From: an uncultured Prevotella sp. | GTDB taxonomy: Bacteria; Bacteroidota; Bacteroidia; Bacteroidales; Bacteroidaceae | Assembly (NCBI GenBank): GCA_900553465.1 | Contig: USDT01000011.1 | Span: forward strand, 1-64,000 | DNA length: 64,000 nucleotides | Reading direction: 5' to 3' | Notes under the pieces: generated by a model | Databases searched by the model: none | What the model saw: the letters and a program-made list of their open reading frames with translations, nothing else | Told to the model about the DNA's origin: nothing | Shown here: positions 47,894 to 57,309 of the stretch, one piece after another | How positions within the stretch are numbered: the stretch's first letter is position 1 | How the letters are laid out: each line of letters starts with the position of its first letter | Made by a program: the position numbers and the translations under genes

Positions 47894-50095
47894 ATGAGAA
47901 AGACCATAAACACTATTCTATTCATGCTCATTGCGTGCCATGCCACGCTGAGCGCACAGAAGGCAGAACCCGTTGACGGCGACGGATGCCGCCTGAAGGG
48001 ATATACCACGTCGTGGATAGGCAACGACGGAGGATATGAAGAGGCGCACATACCACACGACATGCTCAACATGTTTGTCACACCTGATGGTGTAGCCGTG
48101 ACCATCTGCGGATGGGACGAGGGCGGAACCAACGTGGGCGTGTTCCGCGACGGCCGTCTGCTGTCGCGCCCCGAAGGCTCGGGTACGGGCGGATGGGGAC
48201 GTTTTTCGGGCGCGGCGGTCGTGGCCGACGACAAATATGTGTACCAACTGCTGTCGCAGAACGGCTGCGACGGGGCCAACAACGATAAGAACGTGAACGG
48301 ACTGCCGCAATATCCGCCCTGCCGCGACGACGCGGAGTGGAAGACAGTGCGCCGATATGACCTACTGACGGGCCTTGCAACACCGTTCAAGGGAGGCTAT
48401 GGCTACAAGGGCGACATGCTCGTGGTGTGTGCTGGGAAGAAGCGGCAGACAGCCGGACTGGCCATAGACAAGCAGCGCATATACGTGGCCGTGTGCGGCG
48501 AGGAGGGCAGCAGCATGGCCGACTCAATAAAGATTTACGACCGCCGCACGATGACCTTCAGCCACGCCTACGCTCTGAACGGCCGCGCCGGACACATCTG
48601 CACCGACGCACGAGGCGGACTGTGGATGATGCAAGGGCGCAGGATAGTGCGCATGAGAGCCGAGGACGGCCGCCCGCTCGGCCAGAACATAGAGCTGGCG
48701 GAGGACGTAGAGGCCACGTCGTTCTCGATAGACCTGCGCCGCGGACGCCTGCTCGTGGCCAACCACGGACGCGACATGAACATACTGATATACTCCGACA
48801 TATACAGAAAACCCACACTATCATCCACCTTCGGCACTCGCGGCGGAGTGTTCTCCACCGCCGACGGACACATGAAAGGCGAGGCAGGACCGCTGCGGTT
48901 CAGCGGACCGAGAGCCGTGGGCACTGACAACGGGGGCCGGATATACGTGGCCAACACCACCGTAAGCAACGGCCGCGGCGCGACGATAGAAGCATACGAC
49001 GAGGACAAAGCCACCATGCTGTGGAAGCGCGAGGGCCTTATATTCACGGCAACCGCCGATTTCGACCGCACGGACCACGCACTGATGTTCTCGCCGGAGA
49101 AGATACATCGCGCCGACTTCTCCGCCGAAGGCGGGCGACTCGACCGCTTGACGGCCTACACAGCCGACCCGTTCAGCTTTCCCGACGACGTACGCGTGAT
49201 GAAAGACGGGCCGTTCATTACGTCAGTCTTCAGGCGCAGCTTCGGCGGAAGCGACTTTCTCTTCGTGTCAGACATGTATGGCGGCATGCTCGCCGGCTAC
49301 CGTTTCGACCGCGAGAAGCACGGCTACGTGGGCATACCATGCCTTCTTATGCAGAACGGCGACTGCGACAGGAAGGTGAAACTGACGTGGTGGACCGACC
49401 TCAACGGCGACGGCCGCCGGCAGGACGGCGAACAGCAGGGCACGGACGAGGTGAACACATACTCCATGAGTTTCTTCGTTGACGAGGCAGGCAACGTGTG
49501 GCGCGGCACTCGTCAGCACGGATTCATGATGTGGCGCATGGAAGGGCTCGACCCGAACGGCGTGCCACGCTATGCCGACCCGCGCCGTTTCCGTCTGCCG
49601 GAAGGCTTCACCGACGCCAAGCGCATACACTACGACGCTGCGACCGACGTGCTCTACCTCGCCGGTTTCTCACAGGCGGCGCCCGACTCCCGCGACACAT
49701 GGTGGGCCATGGGCAGCACCATAGCCGTGTGTCCCGACTTCATGAAAAACCATGCTTCAGCCGATGACAGACCGTGGAAGCCCGGACGGCTCATCTATCT
49801 GCCCTTCTGCGTGGAGGACGGCAGCGGCGGCGACCACACCAACGCCAAGGCATTCACCGTGGCCGGCGACTACATCTTCGTGGCTCTTGCGCGCGAAGGC
49901 TGGATAACGGTGTACGACCGCCACAACGGACGGTTCGTCGGCCGGCTGCAACCGGGTGAGAGCGTGCACGGACAGAGCGGATGGTGCGACTTCAACTATG
50001 CCATAAACGCCATACGGCAGACGGACGGCAGCTACCTCATACTGCACGAGGAGAACGCCTTCGGCAAGATATTGTGCTACAGATGGAAGCCGTGA
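47894..50095 (+). CDS. Unrecognised secreted protein, beta-propeller-like
   Basis: 733 residues from the ATG at 47894, with a signal peptide (MRKTINTILFMLIACHATLSAQ). No family was recognised. Short repeated strand patterns suggest a propeller: NMFVTPDGVAVTICGWDEGG, AGLAIDKQRIYVAVCGEEGS, ICTDARGGLWMMQGRRIVRM, AVGTDNGGRIYVANTTV and FFVDEAGNVWRGTRQHGFMM. A possible calcium-binding loop is DLNGDGRRQDGEQQ near residue 505. It lies between the GxGYxYP and GH47 genes, so a role in binding or cutting a mannose-rich glycan is possible but not shown. Confidence 0.7.
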   Translation: MRKTINTILFMLIACHATLSAQKAEPVDGDGCRLKGYTTSWIGNDGGYEEAHIPHDMLNMFVTPDGVAVTICGWDEGGTNVGVFRDGRLLSRPEGSGTGGWGRFSGAAVVADDKYVYQLLSQNGCDGANNDKNVNGLPQYPPCRDDAEWKTVRRYDLLTGLATPFKGGYGYKGDMLVVCAGKKRQTAGLAIDKQRIYVAVCGEEGSSMADSIKIYDRRTMTFSHAYALNGRAGHICTDARGGLWMMQGRRIVRMRAEDGRPLGQNIELAEDVEATSFSIDLRRGRLLVANHGRDMNILIYSDIYRKPTLSSTFGTRGGVFSTADGHMKGEAGPLRFSGPRAVGTDNGGRIYVANTTVSNGRGATIEAYDEDKATMLWKREGLIFTATADFDRTDHALMFSPEKIHRADFSAEGGRLDRLTAYTADPFSFPDDVRVMKDGPFITSVFRRSFGGSDFLFVSDMYGGMLAGYRFDREKHGYVGIPCLLMQNGDCDRKVKLTWWTDLNGDGRRQDGEQQGTDEVNTYSMSFFVDEAGNVWRGTRQHGFMMWRMEGLDPNGVPRYADPRRFRLPEGFTDAKRIHYDAATDVLYLAGFSQAAPDSRDTWWAMGSTIAVCPDFMKNHASADDRPWKPGRLIYLPFCVEDGSGGDHTNAKAFTVAGDYIFVALAREGWITVYDRHNGRFVGRLQPGESVHGQSGWCDFNYAINAIRQTDGSYLILHEENAFGKILCYRWKP

Positions 50096-50411
50096 GAACG
50101 GCAGGCACGTGCGTTTCCGGCACGGCGTGAAGACGGTGCCGGTACGTACGGCGACGCAAATCATTGCTTCAAACGCTGAATCATTGATGTCGGCAGCCAC
50201 AATGTCAAAGTCGGACAATGATTCAGAACCGCCGGTTCATACCACCCGTGTCGCGCAATTTTCTGCAAATTTTCTTTAACATCTGTTCACTTTTGACTCT
50301 CAGCATTTAACACTTCATTTTTCTCATTCCAGAGAATCACACCACACTATCCGCCTGTCTGAAAGCCCGTTCCGGGCAAATGGCGGAACGGATATCTGAC
50401 GAACGCATTGC

Positions 50412-50514
50412 GAAACATCCTATATTGCACCACGGACAGGACCATATAAGCCCCTGATATGAACTATATCACCACCCAAAACGGCCCGTATCAGAGGCTG
50501 AAACAGGCCATTTC
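50412..50514. repeat. 22-base-phased inverted-repeat array, copy F (5 units)
   Basis: Units start at 50412 (GAAACatcctATATT), 50434 (right arm ATATA only), 50456 (GATATgaactATATC), 50478 (AAAACggcccGTATC) and 50500 (GAAACaggccATTTC), all 22 bases apart, between convergent genes. A TTCGCGAAAAATTGCG block at 50583-50598 may be the equivalent of the flanking motif in copies A, D and E. The rest of 50096-50837 shows no gene. Confidence 0.75.
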
Positions 50515-50837
50515 GCAGAACGGAAGAGAAACATAAAAAACGTTGGCAAGCATAAACTGCTGTATACCAACGTTTTATATCATTCGCGAAAAATTGCGAT
50601 TTTTCGCACAAAAATATTTCCGCCGCGGTTTTTCGCGAATTTTGAGAGATTCCGAAGCCGAAAATTTAACGTCTCCGGCCGGATGTTATGTTTTTTTACA
50701 TCTTGCGACTATATTCTTCAGACCGTGCTTATCCGTACATTCAGTATGAAAGCCCGAGCCACGGCACACACCGTATCAGTCACGGCCTTTCCTCTTCATA
50801 ACACTGCGCACGGCCGCAGAACAACCACGCGCGCCGC

Positions 50838-52244
50838 TCATTGCGCAGAACCGTCGGCACCACCTCCGTGCATCATGTAGTCGCCGCGCCATCCCTTGTC
50901 CCACGTGTTGCGCAGCGGATGGGCCTCGGTGTTGAGCACATAGTCCTTGAAGCTGAACACCTTTTCGGGCGCGAAGAACAGATAACAGTATTTCATTGTC
51001 TCGGCGAAGAAGAAACTCTCCAGCGTGTCCCACTTCTCTTTTGTGCGCACATCGCTCAGCTGCACATATCCGTTTTCGGTCTGACAATATTTCTCTATCG
51101 ACTCAAACATGGTCTTGCCCATCTCGTAATAACGGCTGTCGCCCGTGGCGCGCCACACGTAATAGGTGGCCTCGATGGCCTCTGGACGCACCATGTAGCC
51201 CGGACTGAGCACCTGCATGGTCTTGTAGTCGATGGCCTCTGGCTCTATGCCGTGCATGGTCCACATCTTGAAGATTGACTCCTGCAGTTTCTTTGCACGC
51301 TCCGTCTCACCGGCAAGCACTAAGCATCCGTTCCAGAAACAGTCGAGAGCGCCGAACACGGTGGCCGTGCGCTCGCCGGTGTTCATGTCTGCTTCGCCTA
51401 TCCAGTAGCCGTCGGCGGTGCGGTCTTCCAGGTAGCGGTTCACACCGTCGAGCGATGTCTGCCACATGTGCAGCAGGTCCTCGTCACCGAAGAGGATGTA
51501 GCCCTTGAGCAGATATTCGTAGAAGGCGTCGATGCCTCCGCGTATGTGCGCCTTGTTGTCGGTCCATTCACCCGTGTCGCAGTTTATCCCTCCTGCCACG
51601 AGTCCGGTCTTGCCGCGACGCTTGTAAACCTCCACTATGCCGCGCTTGCACTTGTCATAATACTTAGGGTCGCCCGTGAGCTTGCTCAGCATGCCGTATT
51701 CAAGCAGCATGGATCCCACCTCGCAGGGATTGGTCACGTTGCCGCTTATGGCTCCAGTGCGCAGGTTCACCATGCGATAAGGTATTCCCGTAGGCGTGTC
51801 GAACACCGGCATGAGCCTGTCGCCCAGGTCTTTCGCCAGCTCGAGGAAACGTCTGTCGCCGTCGAGCTGGTAGGAAGAGATGAGTCCTCCCACCATGCGT
51901 ATGGCTATCTCAAACTGCTGCACGTCCATGTCCTTGTCGAAATTGAGGCGGCTAAATATGAGTTCACGCGCCTGCTTCTTCTGTTTCTTCAGATTCATAA
52001 GGCACATGGTGCTGTAAGCATCGACGGGCGTCATGAGCAGCGATTCCGAATACCAGTTGTGACCTTTCTCCGAAATGGGATTCACGGCGTCCATGCCGTA
52101 GGCGTAGTTCATGTATGAGTTCCACGCCTTTACGAATGCAGCCTTCACGCGCGAGGCGTATTCCTTGCGCTCGGCATTGCTCTGCGCCATGCAGCAGGCG
52201 CCCATGAGGATGTGAAATACGAGGAGTATTGAAATTCTTTTCAT
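50838..52244 (-). CDS. Glycoside hydrolase family 47 alpha-1,2-mannosidase
   Basis: 468 residues from the ATG at 52244; the frame runs 17 codons further up but this start gives a signal peptide ending ACCMAQ. GH47 signatures are SLLMTPVDAYSTMCLMNLKK (about residues 67-86), YMVRPEAIEATYYVWRATGD (about 355-374), ESFFFAETMKYCYLLF-like ESFFFAETMKYCYLFF, and the calcium-site threonine in VLNTEAHPLR near the C-terminus. It trims alpha-1,2-mannose from high-mannose glycans. Upstream is a minus-strand TACTTTTG box. Confidence 0.93.
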   Translation of the reverse strand: MKRISILLVFHILMGACCMAQSNAERKEYASRVKAAFVKAWNSYMNYAYGMDAVNPISEKGHNWYSESLLMTPVDAYSTMCLMNLKKQKKQARELIFSRLNFDKDMDVQQFEIAIRMVGGLISSYQLDGDRRFLELAKDLGDRLMPVFDTPTGIPYRMVNLRTGAISGNVTNPCEVGSMLLEYGMLSKLTGDPKYYDKCKRGIVEVYKRRGKTGLVAGGINCDTGEWTDNKAHIRGGIDAFYEYLLKGYILFGDEDLLHMWQTSLDGVNRYLEDRTADGYWIGEADMNTGERTATVFGALDCFWNGCLVLAGETERAKKLQESIFKMWTMHGIEPEAIDYKTMQVLSPGYMVRPEAIEATYYVWRATGDSRYYEMGKTMFESIEKYCQTENGYVQLSDVRTKEKWDTLESFFFAETMKYCYLFFAPEKVFSFKDYVLNTEAHPLRNTWDKGWRGDYMMHGGGADGSAQ

Positions 52245-52292
52245 ATTTACCTGTGTTTTGATTGTAGGTTTGCAACAGATTTGATTACTTTG

Positions 52293-52300
52293 CAAAAGTA
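52293..52300 (-). promoter_or_regulatory. -7 box for the GH47 gene
   Basis: The complement reads TACTTTTG, matching TAnnTTTG, 48 bases upstream of the start at 52244, in the divergent region with the AraC-type gene. Confidence 0.5.
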
Positions 52301-52420
52301 ATTATAATTATTGCTGGATGAAGTATGTTTCTTTGCTGTTTTGGGGATAAATGTTGCGTTATTCCGACACACCCCCCCGGCAGGACATACCCCGTCACGG
52401 CTTAACTGCACAATGAGAAC

Positions 52421-53266
52421 ATGAAAGAGCTACAGGCAGCACAGTTCAGTCTGTCGGACTTCATCGGTCCGCAGGAAGCCTTCCACATAGCCCGCGTCAA
52501 CATATCGTCGCCGGGCGACCTGTCCATGCACACCCACGACTACGCCGAAACGTTCTGGGTGGAGAGCGGCACTGGCATACACCACGTCAACGGATACAGG
52601 ATGAAGCTGCAGCGTGGCGACCTCGTGATGATGCGGCCGGAGGACGTGCACACCTTCACATCGGTGCGCGGCACGCTCACTATTGTGAATGTGGCCTTCC
52701 ACCGCGCCACGCTCGATCACTACCGCCGGCGCTACTTCGAGGGTTGCCGCACGCTGTTCTGGACGACCGACGCGCTGCCCTGCCGGTTCAGTCTGACCGA
52801 CGAGGCACTGGCAGACATCACCACACGCGTGGAGAAGGTGATGAAGGGCAACCGCACAATCGTGCAGCTCGACAGTCTGATGACGGACATATTCTGCGCC
52901 GTGACGGGCGAACCGTCGGGCACAGGCCACGACCTTGCACCGCAGTGGCTGGCCAACGCCATGAAGCTCTTCCGCCGGCCGGAACACTTCTGCCGCGGAT
53001 GTGAGGGCTTTGTGCAGCTCACCGGACACAACGGAGACTACGTGAGCCGCGTGATGCGCCGCTGTTGCGGCAGACCGCTCGTGGCGTTTGTCAATGAGGT
53101 GAGGATGGAGTATGCCGCCAGCCAGCTCATCATGACCAACATGCCGATAAAGGAGATATGCGGCAAATGCGGGTTCGGCAGCATGAGCTATTTCTATAAT
53201 GTATTCGCAAAGACCTACCACATGTCGCCATACAGATTCCGCGAGCGCAACCAGAAAATAGTGTAG
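52421..53266 (+). CDS. AraC-family regulator with cupin sensor domain
   Basis: 281 residues. The N-terminal cupin has DLSMHTHDYAETFWVESGTG and QRGDLVMMRPEDVHTF (about residues 30-75). The C-terminal two helix-turn-helix units include QLTGHNGDYVSRVMRRCCG and IKEICGKCGFGSMSYFYNVF, ending HMSPYRFRERN. It is divergent from GH47 and upstream of the xus-like operon, and could govern either. A sugar or other small ligand in the cupin is likely. Confidence 0.92.
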   Translation: MKELQAAQFSLSDFIGPQEAFHIARVNISSPGDLSMHTHDYAETFWVESGTGIHHVNGYRMKLQRGDLVMMRPEDVHTFTSVRGTLTIVNVAFHRATLDHYRRRYFEGCRTLFWTTDALPCRFSLTDEALADITTRVEKVMKGNRTIVQLDSLMTDIFCAVTGEPSGTGHDLAPQWLANAMKLFRRPEHFCRGCEGFVQLTGHNGDYVSRVMRRCCGRPLVAFVNEVRMEYAASQLIMTNMPIKEICGKCGFGSMSYFYNVFAKTYHMSPYRFRERNQKIV

Positions 53267-53294
53267 GACTGTGTGGTTCTACTCATCATAGCCT

Positions 53295-53324
53295 GCGGAC
53301 ATGGACCTCCATGTCCGCTTTTTG
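53295..53324 (+). terminator. Intrinsic terminator after the AraC-type gene
   Basis: GCGGACATGG (53295-53304) pairs with CCATGTCCGC (53309-53318) around a four-base loop, followed by TTTTTG. Confidence 0.9.
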
Positions 53325-53421
53325 TTGTCATAGCCGAAGCAGGAAATGGCGTGTGGAATGATACATAATTATTGATGATAACACGCAGGGCACACCATGG
53401 GAAAATACCAAACAATGAGTA

Positions 53422-53452
53422 TTGCGCCGGAATACGGGAGAAAGTAACTTTG
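53422..53452 (+). promoter_or_regulatory. Promoter of the xus-like operon
   Basis: TTG (53422-53424), a 20-base spacer and TAACTTTG (53445-53452). Transcription should start near 53459, which leaves ATG 53486 as first start codon on the transcript. Confidence 0.7.
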
Positions 53453-53485
53453 CACCCGGAAAAAATAAGTAAGAAGAAGGTGATA

Positions 53486-53532
53486 ATGAATCGAAACAGA
53501 CCATATTTATTCTGTTTGCTTTTGCGTTATTA
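53486..53532 (+). pseudogene. Out-of-frame signal-peptide start of the TonB receptor
   Basis: ATG 53486 encodes 15 residues and then hits TAA at 53531. In the receptor frame the same bases read KQTIFILFAFALLMSGSVV and RAQ, a good signal peptide, but this frame has no start codon between the stop at 53470 and the ATG at 53533. One added base between about 53489 and 53494 would join them. The gene is therefore frameshifted as written, or uses recoding, or the sequence lost a base. Confidence 0.65.
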
Positions 53533-55884
53533 ATGTCAGGCTCTGTTGTCCGCGCGCAGATATCATATGTCATAAAAGGCAAGGTGATGGATGAACAGAC
53601 ACTTGACCCTCTCAGCCACGCGTCGGTGGAGGTGCGCTCCACAGAGAACGACGCTCTCATCAGCGGCGGCATAACGGGAACACAGGGCGAGTTCAACATT
53701 TCCTTAAAACAGAAGCCGGAGGAATGTCGTGTGATAGTGAACTATCTGGGATACAAGACACAGGAACACATACTCACAACATGTGGCAGTGACCAATACA
53801 TCAGAGTGATGATGAAGGAGGACGCCCTCGCTCTGAACGAGGTGGTGGTAAAAGGACTCAGCCAAGAAGAGATGGTGCAGCGGCTTGCATACAATGTTTC
53901 GATAATGGAAACATCGAAACTGAAGAACACAACATTCGACCTTGCCAATGCGATAGACAAGATAAGCGGAGTGAAAATAAGACAGAACGGAGGACTGGGC
54001 TCAGAGACCAGCGTGACGCTCAACGGTTTCTCTGGAAGACACGTAAAGATCTTCATCGACGGAGTGCCAATGGACGGCATGAGCTCGGCATTCGGACTGA
54101 ACAACATTCCTGCCGGACTGGCACGGCGCGTGGAGGTGTATAAGGGAGTGGTACCCGTGGAACTGGGAGGCGACGCACTGGGAGGAGCCATCAACATAGT
54201 GACGGACAACAGACGCCGTACACGCATAAACGCGTCCTACTCGTTCGGATCGTTCAACACGCACAAGAGCAATCTGTATGCAGAATGGACCTCGAAGAAA
54301 GGTTTCCACATATCGCTCAACGCCTATCAGAACTATTCGGACAACGACTACAAGGTGAACATAGACCACTACACGCAATTCGGCGAGAACGGCAACAAGG
54401 TGGTTTACGAAGACCTGAAGGTGCGACGCTTCCACGCGATGTATCACAACGAGGCTGCCATAATAAAGATAGGCGTGGTGGACAAACCCTATGCCGACCG
54501 GCTGCTGCTGGGATTCACCGGCGGATACGAGTACAAACAGACGCAGAACGCATCGAATATGAACTGGGTGTACGGAGCCCGTTACACCACGGCCAACACA
54601 CTCATGCCACAGCTGACATACGAGAAACGGTTCCAAGTTCTGCACGGACTGCACGTGGCACTGAACGGAAACTATAATTTCGGACAGTCGTATGCCGCCG
54701 ACACAGCCAGCTGCAACTACAACTGGCTGGGCGAACGCAGCAAACCTAAAAGCGCACCTGGCGAGCTGGCATACACAAAATACCGCTACCGCGACAACAA
54801 CGGAGCGGCTAACCTGCGCGTGGCTCTCTTCCCTTACGAGGGACACTCGCTTTCGCTAAGCTCAACCTTCACATCGTTCTCACGCTCGGGAAAGGACGAG
54901 ACTTTACAGAAACCGGAGTATGATCATCCACAGGAGAGCATGAAGGCCGTAACCGGACTGAGCTACAAATACGATTACAAGGGACGGTGGAACACTTCGG
55001 TATTCGTAAAAAACTATCTGAATCATCTGGAAGCCTACCTCGACCCGGAAGGTGGAAACAACTACCGCGACTTCAGCAACACTTCAGCTTACTGGGGAGG
55101 AGGACTGGCGTCAACATATTTTCTTGGCAAACATGTGCAGCTGCGGTTATCGTATGAGTATGCGCTCCGACTGCCCACTAGTCGCGAACTGTTCGGTTCG
55201 GGTGATGACATTGAGCGAGGAAACTCCAGCCTGAAGCCCGAATCGAGCAACAACCTGAACCTCAGCATAACGGCAAATCCAATAGACCTGCCTCTGCACA
55301 GGCTGACAATAGACGCGGCTCTGCAATACCGTGAAATAGAAAACTACATACGCCGCACAACCAACAACGACAACGGACGTGCCACATCTAAAAACGACGG
55401 AGGCGTGCGCAACCTGGGTGGCGACTTCGGAGTGAGATATACGTTCAAGGAGATGTTCTTCGCCGGATGCAACTTCAGTTACATCGACATGAGAAGCATG
55501 ACCAAGTATGTGGCCGGAACGCAACGGGTGAGCAAGAACTACAAGAAACGCATACCTGCCATACCTTATATGTATGGCAACGGAGAGGCAGGCATCACGC
55601 TGCGCGACCTGTTCATAAAGGGTTCAGTACTCGACATTCAGTACATGGTGGGATACATCCACAAGTTCAGTTACGAATGGAACACATACAACAATCCGGA
55701 GCTTGAGGTGCCCACACAGCTGTCGCACGACCTGTTCGTAAGCTACAACTTCGGAAAGAAACAGGAGTTCACCGTCTCTGCCGAATGCACAAATATAGCA
55801 AATGCCAGACTGTACGACAACTTCAAGATGCAGAAACCTGGACGTGCCTTCGCAATAAAGGTGGGATATACTTTTAGCAAATAA
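53533..55884 (+). CDS. TonB-dependent receptor, XusA-like
   Basis: 783 residues from the ATG at 53533, probably an N-terminally cut form. An N-terminal carboxypeptidase-like regulatory domain (YVIKGKVMDEQTLDPLSHAS) is followed by a plug with NGFSGRHVKIFIDGVPMDG and VVPVELGGDALGGAINIVT (about residues 155-220) and a long beta-barrel ending in GRAFAIKVGYTFSK, with a C-terminal aromatic-rich strand. It imports a ligand across the outer membrane. The next genes encode DUF4374 and PepSY proteins, the order of xusABC, a xenosiderophore system of Bacteroides thetaiotaomicron. The ligand here is inferred. Confidence 0.9.
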   Translation: MSGSVVRAQISYVIKGKVMDEQTLDPLSHASVEVRSTENDALISGGITGTQGEFNISLKQKPEECRVIVNYLGYKTQEHILTTCGSDQYIRVMMKEDALALNEVVVKGLSQEEMVQRLAYNVSIMETSKLKNTTFDLANAIDKISGVKIRQNGGLGSETSVTLNGFSGRHVKIFIDGVPMDGMSSAFGLNNIPAGLARRVEVYKGVVPVELGGDALGGAINIVTDNRRRTRINASYSFGSFNTHKSNLYAEWTSKKGFHISLNAYQNYSDNDYKVNIDHYTQFGENGNKVVYEDLKVRRFHAMYHNEAAIIKIGVVDKPYADRLLLGFTGGYEYKQTQNASNMNWVYGARYTTANTLMPQLTYEKRFQVLHGLHVALNGNYNFGQSYAADTASCNYNWLGERSKPKSAPGELAYTKYRYRDNNGAANLRVALFPYEGHSLSLSSTFTSFSRSGKDETLQKPEYDHPQESMKAVTGLSYKYDYKGRWNTSVFVKNYLNHLEAYLDPEGGNNYRDFSNTSAYWGGGLASTYFLGKHVQLRLSYEYALRLPTSRELFGSGDDIERGNSSLKPESSNNLNLSITANPIDLPLHRLTIDAALQYREIENYIRRTTNNDNGRATSKNDGGVRNLGGDFGVRYTFKEMFFAGCNFSYIDMRSMTKYVAGTQRVSKNYKKRIPAIPYMYGNGEAGITLRDLFIKGSVLDIQYMVGYIHKFSYEWNTYNNPELEVPTQLSHDLFVSYNFGKKQEFTVSAECTNIANARLYDNFKMQKPGRAFAIKVGYTFSK

Positions 55885-55902
55885 CAATAAAAAAAAATAA
55901 AT

Positions 55903-57282
55903 ATGAGAAGAATTTATCTTAACATTCTTGGACTTGCTGCGATGGCCTGTTCGTTAACGGCATGCAGCAGTGAGGACGACAGTAACAACGGAGGAAGCGG
56001 ATCAGGAGGAACTGGCAGCACTGCAACAGAACAATATGTGGTAATGAGTGGTTCTGGCGAAAACAATGGGGCTTATCTGCAACTCACAGCCGACCCTACA
56101 GGCGGAACGCTCGACCCAACAAATCCGAACGGACGCATATACTTCAGTGGCAACAACCCTGATTTCGTAAACTACCGCAACGAGATGCTCATCGGAATGA
56201 ACTATCCATCGCAGGGTGGCTCTTCGTCTGATTACATCACGATGGCATGGAAACTTGTTGACGGAAAACTGACACAGTTTGGCAACGGTGTGGCTCTCGA
56301 CGGTGATGTAAAAGCAAGAGGCATATTCAAGAACTATCTCATAGGTATGTCTGACCAGACCGGCAACGGGCACTATGAACGTGTGAAGTTCATAAACCTT
56401 GATACATTCGAGGCCGCTGTGGTAGACGGAATAATCGATTGTGACGATCTTACCAAGGAGCCGGCAAGTCTGATGGAAGGAGAAACATGGGGTGTGGGCG
56501 ACATTGCGGAATATGGCGACTATGTATTATTGTCGTATGCAACAAAGCGTATGCAGATTGATCCGGAGAATCCTAAAGCCACTTACACAGACTTGGCAAA
56601 CAATCTGTACATAGGTGTATACAAGTTTGATCCCAACGACAGCGAAAAGGAATATCTGAAATATCAGAACACTATTGTCCGCAAAAGCGCTGACCATCCA
56701 GGAAAGGAGGCCGGACAGATAAAAGGCAACCAACGCTCACGCACAGAAACTGGCATAGAAGTGGTGGGAGACGAGATCTACCTATTCTGTCAGAGTACCA
56801 TAAAGAATTACGGACAGACCGTGCCGCAAGTTCCGTCGGCAGTACTCCGCATAAGTGGCAGCAACATACAGAACGGAAAACCTGTGGCCATAGACAACGA
56901 CTACTATGTGAACCTGACAGACATAACCGGACACTACATGTGGAAATGCTTCTATATGGGTGACAATAAGTTCTGTCTCCAGATGTACACCGAGGCAGGA
57001 ACAGCCGGCGTGACGGAAGGCTCGCACAAGAAGTTCGGCATATTCGACGTGAAGACAAAGACTTATACAGAAGTCAAAGGCATGCCGGAACCGTCCAAGA
57101 TAAACGATATTGCTCTGGCCTGCGCGGTAAACACGGATGAGCATACAATCACATTTGAAGTGGAACTCACCGACGGATCATTGCCCGCACTTTATACGAT
57201 TGCTGCCGATGGTACAGCTACACGTGGAACAGAAATAGACACAGAAGCCATTCAGGGTGTAAGTTTCCTGAAACAGCATTGA
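55903..57282 (+). CDS. DUF4374 lipoprotein, XusB-like
   Basis: 459 residues. The lipobox is ACSLTACSSEDDSN and an acidic, glycine-rich linker follows (about residues 20-45), typical of surface-exposed Bacteroidetes lipoproteins. The body is a beta-propeller-like DUF4374 domain, with GMNYPSQGGSSSDYITMAWK and ETGIEVVGDEIYLFCQSTI. XusB, the relative in Bacteroides thetaiotaomicron, binds ferric enterobactin at the surface. It starts 18 bases after the receptor gene. Confidence 0.88.
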   Translation: MRRIYLNILGLAAMACSLTACSSEDDSNNGGSGSGGTGSTATEQYVVMSGSGENNGAYLQLTADPTGGTLDPTNPNGRIYFSGNNPDFVNYRNEMLIGMNYPSQGGSSSDYITMAWKLVDGKLTQFGNGVALDGDVKARGIFKNYLIGMSDQTGNGHYERVKFINLDTFEAAVVDGIIDCDDLTKEPASLMEGETWGVGDIAEYGDYVLLSYATKRMQIDPENPKATYTDLANNLYIGVYKFDPNDSEKEYLKYQNTIVRKSADHPGKEAGQIKGNQRSRTETGIEVVGDEIYLFCQSTIKNYGQTVPQVPSAVLRISGSNIQNGKPVAIDNDYYVNLTDITGHYMWKCFYMGDNKFCLQMYTEAGTAGVTEGSHKKFGIFDVKTKTYTEVKGMPEPSKINDIALACAVNTDEHTITFEVELTDGSLPALYTIAADGTATRGTEIDTEAIQGVSFLKQH

Positions 57283-57309
57283 CAACAACGTTAACCAATA
57301 AAAACAAAA

